Part shown: positions 43,712-52,772 of the stretch, one piece after another
How positions within the stretch are numbered: position 1 is the first letter of the stretch
Layout: the number at the start of each line of letters is the position of its first letter
Assembly (NCBI RefSeq): GCF_017745095.1
Contig: NZ_JAGHZZ010000006.1
Span: forward strand, 1-64,000
DNA: 64,000 bases
Origin: Sporocytophaga sp.
GTDB taxonomy: Bacteria; Bacteroidota; Bacteroidia; Cytophagales; Cytophagaceae
Direction of reading: 5' to 3'
The notes under the pieces: generated by a model
The model's input: the letters and a program-made list of their open reading frames with translations, nothing else
The model's database searches: none
What the model was told of the DNA's origin: nothing
Translations under genes and position numbers: made by a program

Positions 43712-44587
43712 TTACTTTTTATTTTTATTTGTTTTTATCTGTACAGGTCTAACAATATACCCCTGCTTTATCATGAGATTCAAAACTCCTTCCTTTCCAG
43801 GTAGGTGTGCAGCTCCTATGCCCACAAAGACAGGATATTCATTTATAATATCCTGAATCCTTTCACTCATTACGTAGTTTCTCTTGGTTAATAAAGACCT
43901 GGTAAAATTGTCACTCAAGTCAAATTTCAGAAAATAATTATACAGACTATCTAGATCTCCTGTATTATATATATTAACCAGTTCATCTGCTCCTTCCTGC
44001 TCCGTCGGAGCTTCAAGAGATTCAATAAGCATCTCGGCTTGTTCTGCCAGTGGAATTTCATCAAGAGCTGCAATCTGTTCTGAAGGACTTTCAATGCCTA
44101 ACAAAACCATTTGCTTTTCCTTGGCAAGGTCCTGAAAATATTCATCCAGAATTTTTCCCTTACCTTTTTTAAATGAACTTTCAGAAATCAGAGAAGCAGT
44201 AAATACAGGTTTTACCCTATTGATAAGACCAGCAAAAACGCCTAAACTTTTTCTCGCTTTTCGTTTTACCAGTTTATACTTTTTTTTGCCGATGAGCATT
44301 TTAAGAGTAGTATCGCCCGGCATAAAAATCTGTGAAGCTAGCTCACTTTTATTCACTTTATCCAATACAATTTCGCCCGCAAAGGCTTTACAATTGTTGA
44401 AGCAAATCATTAAAGAGTCTCCGAAATCAAATACCCTTTCGTCCTCCACATGCATGGTGCCATAGATATAGGAAACATTTTTATTATCAGGACTTTTCAC
44501 TTCCCACAATAATGATGACTGAGCTTTCAGAATACCTGAAAGACAGATCAATAAAAGAAATAATGTGGCTCTGATTTTATTGGACAT
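43712..44587 (-). CDS. TraB/GumN-family protein, exported
   Basis: About 291 aa from ATG 44587 (MSNKIRATLFLLLICLSGIL, signal peptide). The TraB signature is clear: YIYGTMHVEDERVFDF with conserved His, later GIESPSEQIAAL, and VFVGIGAAHLPGKEGVLNLM near the C terminus. TraB/TIKI-type proteins are metalloprotease-like enzymes of the EreA/ChaN clan; the bacterial role is not established. It is upstream of tex on the same strand. Confidence 0.9.
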   Translation of the reverse strand: MSNKIRATLFLLLICLSGILKAQSSLLWEVKSPDNKNVSYIYGTMHVEDERVFDFGDSLMICFNNCKAFAGEIVLDKVNKSELASQIFMPGDTTLKMLIGKKKYKLVKRKARKSLGVFAGLINRVKPVFTASLISESSFKKGKGKILDEYFQDLAKEKQMVLLGIESPSEQIAALDEIPLAEQAEMLIESLEAPTEQEGADELVNIYNTGDLDSLYNYFLKFDLSDNFTRSLLTKRNYVMSERIQDIINEYPVFVGIGAAHLPGKEGVLNLMIKQGYIVRPVQIKTNKNKK

Positions 44588-44734
44588 ATTACCTGATAAG
44601 TTGACAAATGTACTAATTGCAAAAAAGAATTTACTCACATACCCGATTTCTTTTTTTCAATCTTTAAAGAGACTTTTTAACAAAATCTTAGAAAAAGAAG
44701 TTGTTTTTTTAGTGGGAAGAAATCAAGAAGGCGT

Positions 44735-45091
44735 ATGAAAAATTTGTTTTTTCTATTAGTAATAATGCTGGCTTGGCTCAGTCAACCGGCAAATGCCCAA
44801 AATAAAACACAGATTAAGCATTCTAAAGCTGTAAGTAAATCCACAAGAGCTGATTCCGAAGATAAAATAAGTCGAGCTGATAAAATATCTGCCAGGAATA
44901 GAGACGAAAGGATCAGAACACAATACAACAAACGAATGCTGAAAATCAAACACAACAAAAAGAATTTTGGCAACGGAGGTAGTAAAAAATACTTTAGTAC
45001 CAAGAAAACCAAATTCAGCAGATCCAAAGTCAAAAGGAACTCGTCCGCATCTTCTGGGGATAATAAGAGGCGAAGATCAGGTTGGTATTAA
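44735..45091 (+). CDS. small secreted, highly basic protein, 118 aa
   Basis: Signal peptide (residues 1-21, ending PANAQ), then a Lys/Arg/Ser-rich low-complexity mature part (RADKISARNRDERIRTQ, KKTKFSRSKVKRN) ending RRRSGWY. The mature chain is strongly cationic. A close analogue follows at 45186, with others at 56215 and 57127. Unrecognised; it may bind polyanions such as LPS, nucleic acids or sheath polymers. ATG is preceded by AAGAAGGCGT. Confidence 0.65.
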   Translation: MKNLFFLLVIMLAWLSQPANAQNKTQIKHSKAVSKSTRADSEDKISRADKISARNRDERIRTQYNKRMLKIKHNKKNFGNGGSKKYFSTKKTKFSRSKVKRNSSASSGDNKRRRSGWY

Positions 45092-45138
45092 TTAAAGTGT
45101 TGGTTATTGTAAAAAAAGTTTAAATTTGGGTGAATAAT

Positions 45139-45167
45139 AAATGGCAGAAATCTAAATTCTGCCATTT
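45139..45167 (+). terminator. terminator of the 118-aa gene
   Basis: AAATGGCAGAA-ATCTAAA-TTCTGCCATTT hairpin, then TCGTTTTT. Confidence 0.85.
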
Positions 45168-45185
45168 TCGTTTTTACTTCTTAAT

Positions 45186-45521
45186 ATGAGCCTAAAAAAG
45201 ATTTTCATTATAACTACTTTTATTTTTGCAGGGATTCTGTTTTTAAACAGCACGGCACAGGGGCAGGACGACAATAATGGCTCCAAGAGGAAAAAAGGGA
45301 ATACTCAGAAAGATCTTGATGCTGCTAATTCAGATGTGGAAAAAGACAGGATGACCAAGGAGCAAAAGTCCTATCTGAAAGAACAGAAAAAAGCGCAGAA
45401 CAAGAAGAAAAAAGAGCAGGAAAAGACCAGAAAAAGAGCTGACAAAATAGCCAGAAAACGATTGAATAAAGCAAAGGGAAGAACTTCTAATAAAAAGAAA
45501 AGATATGTTAAAACTCATTAA
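45186..45521 (+). CDS. small secreted, highly basic protein, 111 aa
   Basis: Signal peptide (1-26, ending AQGQ), then an almost entirely charged chain with long Lys/Arg/Glu runs (YLKEQKKAQNKKKKEQEK) predicted as one long helix, ending KKRYVKTH. It is similar in type to the preceding 118-aa product but not obviously homologous over its length. It has its own terminator. Function unknown. Confidence 0.65.
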   Translation: MSLKKIFIITTFIFAGILFLNSTAQGQDDNNGSKRKKGNTQKDLDAANSDVEKDRMTKEQKSYLKEQKKAQNKKKKEQEKTRKRADKIARKRLNKAKGRTSNKKKRYVKTH

Positions 45522-45527
45522 ATAAAG

Positions 45528-45556
45528 ATGGCCGACTAATAAAGACGGCCATTTTT
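45528..45556. terminator. terminator between convergent genes
   Basis: ATGGCCG-ACTAATAAAGA-CGGCCAT is followed by TTTTTAC. It serves the 111-aa gene and possibly the opposing phosphatase gene. Confidence 0.75.
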
Positions 45557-45570
45557 ACTTTAAGCTAATA

Positions 45571-46086
45571 TTAATCTTCCTCTTCTGTTCCAAAAACCAG
45601 TTTCGGATAAATAAACCAGTTTAATTTACCCAATTCTCCACTTACCTCTTCCCAACTATCAATATTTAAGGAAATTTCCAAAACCCCTGAAGTAGGGATA
45701 TTACCAATTACTTCTTTAGTCAGATATTCAGCAAAATAGGTTAATGAAGGGTTATGACCAAAAATCATAATTTTACTATTTTCAGAACTAACCCTGCTAA
45801 TTACAGCCATTAAATTTCTGACAGAGGCCTCATAAAGTTCTTCATCAAAAACAATTTTATCCAATTCATATTGAAGTTGTTCCGCCATTAATTCGGCAGT
45901 ATTTTTAGCTCTTACAGCCGGACTGGAAAGAATTAGGTCTGGAAGTACCTGCATTTCATGCAGTTTCCTTCCCATTTTAGGCGCATCAGTCAAACCTCTA
46001 GTATTGAGCTCTCTCTCAAAATCTTTTTGTCCCGGTATCGACCAATCCGACTTCGCATGCCTGGCGAGGTATAGTATCTTACTCAT
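45571..46086 (-). CDS. SixA-like histidine phosphatase
   Basis: About 171 aa from ATG 46086, which places the catalytic motif at the N terminus (LYLARHAKSDW, phosphohistidine His). The second conserved His is in IMIFGHNPSLTYF. SixA removes phosphate from phosphohistidine in HPt domains; the family is otherwise broad. Its 20-codon upstream extension is AT-rich and probably untranslated. It is divergent from topA with about 160 bp between them. Confidence 0.88.
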   Translation of the reverse strand: MSKILYLARHAKSDWSIPGQKDFERELNTRGLTDAPKMGRKLHEMQVLPDLILSSPAVRAKNTAELMAEQLQYELDKIVFDEELYEASVRNLMAVISRVSSENSKIMIFGHNPSLTYFAEYLTKEVIGNIPTSGVLEISLNIDSWEEVSGELGKLNWFIYPKLVFGTEEED

Positions 46087-46248
46087 AATCAATGGATAAA
46101 TTAAAATATAACCCTTTAAAAATATATAACACCGAAAGTACAAATTTATCTGAATATGGCACTAAAAATTTTTGCAAAGTGTTTTTTTAAAAATTTTTAA
46201 TCATCTTTGGCCCAAATTTGCTTTTGATTTAAAGTCATAATTAGTTCA

Positions 46249-48699
46249 ATGTCAAAAAATTTAGTTATTGTTGAGTCGCCTGCGAAGGCTAAAACCATAG
46301 AGGGGTACCTAGGAAAGGATTTTCTTGTAACGTCAAGTTACGGCCATGTGAGGGACCTTCCCAAAGGAGATAAGGCGATCGATATAAAAAATGGCTTTAA
46401 GCCGACATATGAAATCTCTGATGACAAAAGGGATGTTGTTTCACAACTAAAAAAACTTGCGAAGGAGGCCGAAACGGTTTGGTTAGCGACCGACGATGAC
46501 CGCGAGGGTGAAGCTATTTCCTGGCACTTAAAGGAGGCCTTAAATTTAAATGAAAAAAATACCCGAAGAATTGTATTCAGGGAAATCACTAAAAATGCGA
46601 TTCTGAACGCAATTCAAACCCCAAGGGGTATAGATCTTGATTTGGTAAATGCTCAACAGGCGCGTCGTATTCTCGATAGACTGGTTGGTTTTGAAATTTC
46701 TCCTATTCTATGGAAAAAAATAAAAACCGGTCTTTCAGCAGGTAGAGTGCAGTCTGTCGCTGTAAGATTAGTAGTAGAAAGGGAACGTGAAGTTGAAAAA
46801 TTCAATACTAAAGCTGCCTTTAAGGTTTCTGCTGAGTTTATTGTAGATAAAGGTAAAGTCCTTAAAGCTGAACTTGGAGAGCGCTTCAATTCCGAAGACG
46901 AAGCAATGGCTTTTTTAACCAAAGTGATTGGTGCTGAATTCAGTATTAAAAACCTTGAGAAAAAACCTGCTAAAAAATCCCCTGCTCCTCCTTTTACAAC
47001 ATCCACTCTTCAACAGGAAGCCAGTAGAAAACTAGGGTTTTCTGTCGCTCAGACAATGACTTTGGCTCAAAGACTTTATGAATCAGGAAAGATCTCTTAT
47101 ATGAGAACTGACTCTGTAAGTCTTTCACAGGATGCTTTGAATGCTGCAGAAAAAGAAATTACCAAAAGTTACGGACCCGAATTTGTTAATATAAGACAAT
47201 ACCAGACCAAATCAGAAAGCGCACAGGAAGCTCACGAAGCAATAAGACCGACTGATTTTTCCAAAAGTCAGGCAGGAGAAGAAAGAAATGAGCAACGATT
47301 GTACGAACTGATCTGGAAAAGAGCTATAGCTTCTCAAATGGCTGAGGCTCAGATTGAGAAAACTGTTGCTACAATAGCCATTTCAACAGTTCCTCAAACA
47401 TTGACAGCAACAGGTGAGGTAATTAAATTTGAAGGTTTCCTTAAAGTTTATATTGAGTCTTCTGACGATGAAGAATCTGAAGAAGAAAACAGCAGCATGC
47501 TTCCTCCCCTCACTGTTGGGCAAAAGCTTAATCTTGATGAGATGAAAGCTGTGGAAAGATTCTCAAGACCTCCTTCAAGATACACTGAGGCTAGCCTGGT
47601 TAAAAAACTTGAAGAAATGGGCATCGGCCGTCCTTCGACGTATGCTCCAACAATCTCTACTATTCAGAAGAGAGGATATGTAATTAAGGAAAACAGAGAC
47701 GGAAAGGAAAGAAAATACAAAGAACTGTCTCTGAAAAATAATACTATAAATAAAAAGGAAAGAACCGAGATCACCGGACAAGAGAAAGCAAAACTATTCC
47801 CAACAGATATGGGAATGATTGTAACTGATTTCCTTGTACAGTATTTCCCGAATATTACAGACTACTCTTTCACAGCTACAGTTGAAAAAGAGTTTGATGA
47901 AATAGCATCAGGTTTAAAGAAGTGGGAAAAAATGCTGGAGACTTTTTATGGTTCATTCCATCAAAAAGTAGAATCTACTGAAGCTATTGACAGATCTGTA
48001 GTTCAGACATCCAAAGAGCTTGGAGTGCATCCCGTAACAGGTGAAAAAGTAATAGCAAGACTTGGCCGTTTCGGACCTATTGTTCAGATCGGAGAAGCCG
48101 ATGAGACGACGGGAAAAAAACCTCAATATGCAAGCTTAAGAAAAGGTCAGCTTATTGAAACTTTAAATCTTGAAGATGCACTTGAATTGTTCAAGCTTCC
48201 TAGAGATACTGGTTCCTTTGAGGATAAGACAATGACTGTAGCGATAGGAAGGTTTGGACCATATATTAAGCACGATAATAAGTTTTATTCTCTGGGAAAA
48301 GAGGATGATCCTTTGGAAATATCTGAAGAACGTTGTATTGAATTAATCCTTAATAAACGTAAAGCAGATGCTGAAAAGCTAATCAAAGAGTTTCCAGAAA
48401 ACGAAGAGGTGAAAGTACTAAATGGTCGTTGGGGGCCATACATCGCTGTCGGTAAGAAAAATGTAAAGATACCGAAAGACCGCGAACCTCAGAGCATAAC
48501 CCTCGCTGAAGCACTTGAATGGGCAGAAAGCGTTCCGGAAAAGAAAAGTAGATTTGCAAGAAAAACTGCAGCTGAACCTGCAGCGAAGAAGACAGCCGCG
48601 AAAAAAGCCACAGCGAAGAAGGCTGCTGCAAAGAAAACAGCGGCAAAAAAGACTGCAGCTAAGAAGACTGCAGCCAAAAAAGCAGCAAAGAAAAAATAA
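46249..48699 (+). CDS. topA: DNA topoisomerase I with Lys/Ala-rich tail
   Basis: 816 aa. The TOPRIM domain (VIVESPAKAKTIEGYLG, then ATDDDREGEAI) is followed by the type IA core with active-site Tyr284 in YMRTDSVSLS. Three C-terminal GR-x-GP repeats (GRFGPIVQ, GRFGPYIKH, GRWGPYIAV) replace the zinc fingers of the E. coli enzyme. The last 35 residues repeat AAKKTAAKK and are histone-H1-like; such tails bind DNA nonspecifically. It relaxes negatively supercoiled DNA. It is monocistronic with its own terminator. Confidence 0.97.
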   Translation: MSKNLVIVESPAKAKTIEGYLGKDFLVTSSYGHVRDLPKGDKAIDIKNGFKPTYEISDDKRDVVSQLKKLAKEAETVWLATDDDREGEAISWHLKEALNLNEKNTRRIVFREITKNAILNAIQTPRGIDLDLVNAQQARRILDRLVGFEISPILWKKIKTGLSAGRVQSVAVRLVVEREREVEKFNTKAAFKVSAEFIVDKGKVLKAELGERFNSEDEAMAFLTKVIGAEFSIKNLEKKPAKKSPAPPFTTSTLQQEASRKLGFSVAQTMTLAQRLYESGKISYMRTDSVSLSQDALNAAEKEITKSYGPEFVNIRQYQTKSESAQEAHEAIRPTDFSKSQAGEERNEQRLYELIWKRAIASQMAEAQIEKTVATIAISTVPQTLTATGEVIKFEGFLKVYIESSDDEESEEENSSMLPPLTVGQKLNLDEMKAVERFSRPPSRYTEASLVKKLEEMGIGRPSTYAPTISTIQKRGYVIKENRDGKERKYKELSLKNNTINKKERTEITGQEKAKLFPTDMGMIVTDFLVQYFPNITDYSFTATVEKEFDEIASGLKKWEKMLETFYGSFHQKVESTEAIDRSVVQTSKELGVHPVTGEKVIARLGRFGPIVQIGEADETTGKKPQYASLRKGQLIETLNLEDALELFKLPRDTGSFEDKTMTVAIGRFGPYIKHDNKFYSLGKEDDPLEISEERCIELILNKRKADAEKLIKEFPENEEVKVLNGRWGPYIAVGKKNVKIPKDREPQSITLAEALEWAESVPEKKSRFARKTAAEPAAKKTAAKKATAKKAAAKKTAAKKTAAKKTAAKKAAKKK

Positions 48700-48700
48700 C

Positions 48701-48733
48701 AAAAAGGTCCATGCTAAAACATGGACCTTTTTT
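48701..48733 (+). terminator. terminator of topA
   Basis: AAAAAGGTCCATG-CTAAAA-CATGGACCTTTTTT is a perfect 12-13-bp stem with a T-run, lying between topA and the sirtuin gene. Confidence 0.9.
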
Positions 48734-48785
48734 ATTTTCGGTTACTAAGCTATTTTTATTATTTACACGAAGACTTGTATTACAA

Positions 48786-49469
48786 ATGAAAAAAATTGTA
48801 GTGCTAACAGGAGCAGGAGTTTCAGCAGAAAGTGGTATATCTACTTTCAGAGATGCTGGAGGGTTATGGGAAGGCCATGATATTATGGAAGTAGCTTCTC
48901 CTGAAGGATGGCGAAAGAATCCGGCTCTTGTACTGGAGTTCTATAACCTCAGACGAAAAGCTGCCCTGGAAGCTCAGCCTAATGCTGGTCACTTTGGTCT
49001 CGTGGCATTGGAAGAAAAATACGATGTCACTATTGTAACACAGAATGTAGATAATCTGCACGAAAAAGCAGGTTCATCAAAGATAATACACCTGCACGGA
49101 GAGCTCTTTAAATGCCGTAGTTCATTATATGAGAACCTGGTCTATGATATGAAAGGCTGGGAATTGAAATTAGGTGAAAAATGCCCACATGGCTCTCAAT
49201 TAAGACCGCATATAGTATGGTTTGGAGAAATGGTACCCATGATGGACAAGGCCATGAAGCTGGCAATGAAAGCTGATATTTTTATTGTAGTTGGAACCTC
49301 CCTTCAAGTATACCCTGCCGCAGGTTTGCTAGATTATGTAAGAGAAGATATTCCCGTGTATGTAATAGATCCCAATATGCCTGCAGTAAGAAAACGTCCT
49401 AATCTTCATCTGATAGAAGAAAAGGCAAGTACAGGTGTAGAAAAGGTTCTAGAAATACTGATGACTTAA
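48786..49469 (+). CDS. cobB: sirtuin (NAD-dependent protein deacylase, class III type)
   Basis: About 227 aa from ATG 48786. The NAD-binding motif GAGVSAESGISTFRD, QNVDN and catalytic HLHGEL are intact. FYNLRR has the Tyr-x-x-Arg pair of class III sirtuins, which prefer succinyl- or malonyl-lysine. The zinc site is odd: only one Cys remains of each expected Cys-x-x-Cys (FKCRSS and EKCPHG). The predicted function is NAD-dependent removal of acyl groups from lysines. The stop overlaps the convergent CMD-family gene by 4 bp. Confidence 0.9.
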   Translation: MKKIVVLTGAGVSAESGISTFRDAGGLWEGHDIMEVASPEGWRKNPALVLEFYNLRRKAALEAQPNAGHFGLVALEEKYDVTIVTQNVDNLHEKAGSSKIIHLHGELFKCRSSLYENLVYDMKGWELKLGEKCPHGSQLRPHIVWFGEMVPMMDKAMKLAMKADIFIVVGTSLQVYPAAGLLDYVREDIPVYVIDPNMPAVRKRPNLHLIEEKASTGVEKVLEILMT

Positions 49470-49924
49470 GATCTCATCTCGCCATGCTTTTCCGGAAGCA
49501 TTTTAGCAACAATAGTAAGCCTGTTCCAGGCATTAATCGTGATGATGGCCATTATGATTTGAGAGAAATAATGCTCATCAAAAAAATTCATTGCTTTGGC
49601 ATATACCTCATCCGAGACATGGTTTTCCTTGATTAGCGTTACTTCTTCAACTAAAAACAATACGGATCTTTCATCTTCAGTATATAAGTTTGAAGTTTTC
49701 CAAGCAGTAAGTCCATAAATCCTTTCTTCAGCTTCCCCTGAGCGGCGAGCTTCTCCAGAATACTTATGAATGCTATAGGCACATCCATTGATCTGTGAAA
49801 CTCTTACTTTGATAAGATTTTTATGGTTATTAGCTAAATCGGAACATTTAAGATATTCATCCAGAACGTTAAGCGCCTGTATTGCTTCTGGCGCAACTTT
49901 CCCTATATTTAGCCTGAAACTCAT
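49466..49924 (-). CDS. carboxymuconolactone decarboxylase (AhpD-like) family protein
   Basis: 152 aa, all-helical CMD fold. The family region INGCAYSIHKYSGEARRSGE aligns with the AhpD active site, but the usual Cys-x-x-Cys is Cys-Ala-Tyr-Ser, so the second redox Cys is missing while the downstream His remains. The alkylhydroperoxidase reaction is therefore doubtful. Length fits the family. It is convergent with the sirtuin gene. Confidence 0.85.
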   Translation of the reverse strand: MSFRLNIGKVAPEAIQALNVLDEYLKCSDLANNHKNLIKVRVSQINGCAYSIHKYSGEARRSGEAEERIYGLTAWKTSNLYTEDERSVLFLVEEVTLIKENHVSDEVYAKAMNFFDEHYFSQIIMAIITINAWNRLTIVAKMLPEKHGEMRS

Positions 49925-50071
49925 GTTGGTTTATTTTTAAGAATAAAGAATATTCCTTCAAACCAATAAAGCTTAATTGTAAAAAAATGTTTATAAAAAA
50001 CAGGCATATAGAATACCCGATTTTAATTAATAAAAGTTGACTGTAAATCATATTTTTAAACACGAGCAACT

Positions 50072-51511
50072 ATGGATTCTCTCATTTATAAAAGTATTGA
50101 AAAGGAAACTCCTAATAGCAAATTGACAGTAGAAGGACAAATACCTGAATGGCTTTCAGGTGACCTTATCAGAAATGGACCCGCTAAATTTGAAGTTGGA
50201 GACTATAAGCTGAACCATTGGTTTGACGGTTATTCTATGATTCATAAATTTTCAATTCAGGATGGAAAAGTATACTATAAAAGTAAGTTTCTTCAATCCA
50301 ACGATTATATAAAAAGTACTTCAGCAAATTATATAAAAAACAGAAGCTGGGGCACTGTGGCAGATCCTTGTGCATCCATATTCAATAAATTTTTCAGTGC
50401 GTTCACGAAACCCGAAGCATCTAATGCAAGTGTAAGCATTTTAAAAAATGGCAATAGAATTGCAGCTGTATCAGACTTCTCCTCAATGGTGGAATTTGAT
50501 ATTAATACACTTGAAACTAAAGGAGATGTTAAATTTTCGGACCAGTTCGGAAACGATTATATGTTTAGTGCGGCACATAGTTGCTACGATCCTGATACTA
50601 AAGAAATTTTTAACTGCTTAGGAAAGCCTGGTCCCAAAGGGAATTTCTCATTTGTCAAAATTTCAGAATCTACATTTGAAAGAAAACCTTTCGGATCCTT
50701 ATCTGCGCCTAAACATACATATTTTCATAGCTATGCCTTAACTAAGAATTATTTTATATTCATTGAGCAACCGCTTGAACTCAACATCTGGCAATTGATG
50801 TTCAGCAGATTCCTTAACAGGCCCTATGAAGCTTGCCTTCACTGGAAGCCAGAAAACGGCACTAAATTCCATCTTGTCAATCGTTTGAATGGAGAAGTTA
50901 AAACCTTCAAATCTACTCCCTTCTTTTTCTTCCATACTGTAAATGCTTTTGAAGAAGCTAATGAAGTAATAATTGATTTGTGTTTGTACAATGATCCTTC
51001 TGTAATCAAAGATCTTTATTTAGATAAGCTCAAACAAAACGGATTAAAGAAGGAAAGCATGAGTCTGCTATATAGGGCTAAAATAAATTTAGAAATTGGA
51101 ACTGTTGATCTTATTCAACTTTCTGATATTCCTCTGGATCTGCCTTCTTTTAATATGACAAGAGCATGTAAATCTTATAATTATGTCTATGGACTTGGCT
51201 TAAAGGAAACGGAAGATATTGAAGTGAACAACCAGCTGGTAAAAATAGATGTCCGCTCAGAAGATATTAAGGTTTGGTATCACAAAGGCATGTATCCTTC
51301 CGAGCCCCTTTTTGTAGGAACGCCCGGAAGTGCTTCTGAAGATGATGGTATTATTTTATCGGTGGTACTTGATATTCAAAAGCAATCTTCTTTCCTTTTG
51401 CTATTAAACGCAAGTGATTTTACTGAAATTGCAAGAGCATACGCTCCAGTGCATCTGCCCATAGGTTTGCATGGAATGTTTTACCAAAATAAGCATACAT
51501 CCAAATTTTAA
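50072..51511 (+). CDS. carotenoid oxygenase (RPE65/NinaB family)
   Basis: 479 aa. The four iron-ligand histidines are present and in family context: His169 (AAHSCYD), His219 (YFHSYAL), His288 (FFHTVNA) and His467 (GLHGMFY). N-terminal WLSGDLIRNGPAKFEVG is typical. Such enzymes cleave double bonds of carotenoids, retinoids or stilbenes with oxygen. There is no signal peptide. It is followed after 7 bp by a cyclase-family gene and then a Rid-family gene on the same strand, so a degradation operon is plausible. Confidence 0.92.
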   Translation: MDSLIYKSIEKETPNSKLTVEGQIPEWLSGDLIRNGPAKFEVGDYKLNHWFDGYSMIHKFSIQDGKVYYKSKFLQSNDYIKSTSANYIKNRSWGTVADPCASIFNKFFSAFTKPEASNASVSILKNGNRIAAVSDFSSMVEFDINTLETKGDVKFSDQFGNDYMFSAAHSCYDPDTKEIFNCLGKPGPKGNFSFVKISESTFERKPFGSLSAPKHTYFHSYALTKNYFIFIEQPLELNIWQLMFSRFLNRPYEACLHWKPENGTKFHLVNRLNGEVKTFKSTPFFFFHTVNAFEEANEVIIDLCLYNDPSVIKDLYLDKLKQNGLKKESMSLLYRAKINLEIGTVDLIQLSDIPLDLPSFNMTRACKSYNYVYGLGLKETEDIEVNNQLVKIDVRSEDIKVWYHKGMYPSEPLFVGTPGSASEDDGIILSVVLDIQKQSSFLLLLNASDFTEIARAYAPVHLPIGLHGMFYQNKHTSKF

Positions 51512-51518
51512 ACAAAGA

Positions 51519-52286
51519 ATGTCACGTATTATCGACCTCTCTAAAACCATTGAATACAATAAAAAGGACCCTTGGTTTATGAGGATAAAAATTAAAAACA
51601 AAGCTCATAAAAATAGTGCCTTTCTTATCCGTTATTTTGTGGGACTTCCAGCCCGTTTATTTCCTTCAAAGTTTACAGGATGGGCAGATGATAAAATCAT
51701 TGGAATGGGCGTACATTCTACCACTCATATTGATGCTCCATGGCACTATTCGGAAACTGTTAATGGAAAAAAAGCAAAGACCATAGATGAGGTTCCTCTG
51801 GAATGGCTTTATGGCGAAGGAATTGTTATAGATATGAGCCACAAAGCAGACTTTGATATCATAACAGTAGATGACATTCAAGCAGACCTTAAAAAGTCTG
51901 GAGCAGAAATATCTCCTGGTAAAATTGTCCTAATCAAAACCGGTCGTTCAAAAATACAGGGGGATGACTATGTAAATAAAGGAACAGGTATGAGTAAAGA
52001 AGCAACCGAATGGCTTATTGAAAGAGGAATAAAAGTGATGGGTATAGATCAATGGGGCTTTGATCTTCCTTTAAGATATATGGCTGCTAAAGCTAAAGAA
52101 ACCTCTGATCCAGAGCTCTTCTGGCAAGCCCACCTTGTAGGACAAAAATATGAGTATCTGCATATGGAACAGTTAATAAATCTTGAGGCACTTCCTCCAT
52201 CAGGATTTAAAGTTGCTGTCTTTCCCTTAAAGATAAAGGGCGCTTCAGCTGCACCAGCAAGAGTTGTAGCTATTTTTGATAATTAA
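51519..52286 (+). CDS. cyclase-family protein (kynurenine formamidase-like)
   Basis: About 255 aa from ATG 51519, 7 bp after the preceding stop; a frame extension overlapping the oxygenase gene is unlikely. The metal-binding family motif is complete: GVHSTTHIDAPWHY near residue 65 (two His and one Asp). The family hydrolyses amide bonds or acts on cyclic substrates; kynurenine formamidase is the best known. The operon position with a carotenoid oxygenase suggests a role in catabolising an oxidised product, by inference. Confidence 0.88.
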   Translation: MSRIIDLSKTIEYNKKDPWFMRIKIKNKAHKNSAFLIRYFVGLPARLFPSKFTGWADDKIIGMGVHSTTHIDAPWHYSETVNGKKAKTIDEVPLEWLYGEGIVIDMSHKADFDIITVDDIQADLKKSGAEISPGKIVLIKTGRSKIQGDDYVNKGTGMSKEATEWLIERGIKVMGIDQWGFDLPLRYMAAKAKETSDPELFWQAHLVGQKYEYLHMEQLINLEALPPSGFKVAVFPLKIKGASAAPARVVAIFDN

Positions 52287-52312
52287 TGTATTTTTTCATA
52301 AAGATTTAATTA

Positions 52313-52699
52313 ATGAAGAGAGAAATTCTAAAATCAGGGACACCATGGGAAGACATTGTAGGATACTCCAGGGCTGTAAAAATAGGTAATCTAATAGAAG
52401 TAGCAGGTACCACTGCAATGGATGGAGATAAAGTCATCGGCTTAGGAAATGCTTACGAGCAAGCTCATTTTATTTTTTCAAAAATTGAAAAATGCCTTGA
52501 ACATTTTGGATGTAGCATGAAAGATGTGGTGAGAACACGCATGTATGTTACCGATATTAGGCAATGGGAAGAAATAGGCAAAGCACATGGTCAATTTTTT
52601 ATTGGTATAAATCCAGTAGCTACAATGGTAGAAGTAAGCCGCCTCATATCTCCTGATCTTCTGGTAGAAATAGAAATTACTGCCATTATTCCACAGTAA
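52313..52699 (+). CDS. Rid-family protein lacking the RidA arginine
   Basis: 128 aa, the usual Rid length. It has typical strands (IGNLIEVAGTTAMDG, VRTRMYVTDI) and the C-terminal TMVEVSRL...VEIEITAI. In RidA the carboxylate-binding Arg precedes the VEV motif; here that position is Ala (PVATMVEV), so classical imine/enamine deaminase activity is unlikely. It is 26 bp downstream of the cyclase gene, probably in the same transcript. Confidence 0.85.
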   Translation: MKREILKSGTPWEDIVGYSRAVKIGNLIEVAGTTAMDGDKVIGLGNAYEQAHFIFSKIEKCLEHFGCSMKDVVRTRMYVTDIRQWEEIGKAHGQFFIGINPVATMVEVSRLISPDLLVEIEITAIIPQ

Positions 52700-52772
52700 A
52701 GACTCATATTTTTTAGTTGATGTCTAAACAAAATTTAAAGCAGTTGGCTTTTTATTTTATTAAGAAGATGCT

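Noticed and set aside
44756-45518. Hydrophobic antisense frames opposite the polybasic genes
   Set aside because: Lys codons read on the opposite strand give Phe/Leu-rich peptides; signal peptides and terminators favour the plus-strand genes.
48383-48702. Several antisense frames at the end of topA
   Set aside because: They are by-products of the Lys/Ala-rich repeat on the coding strand.
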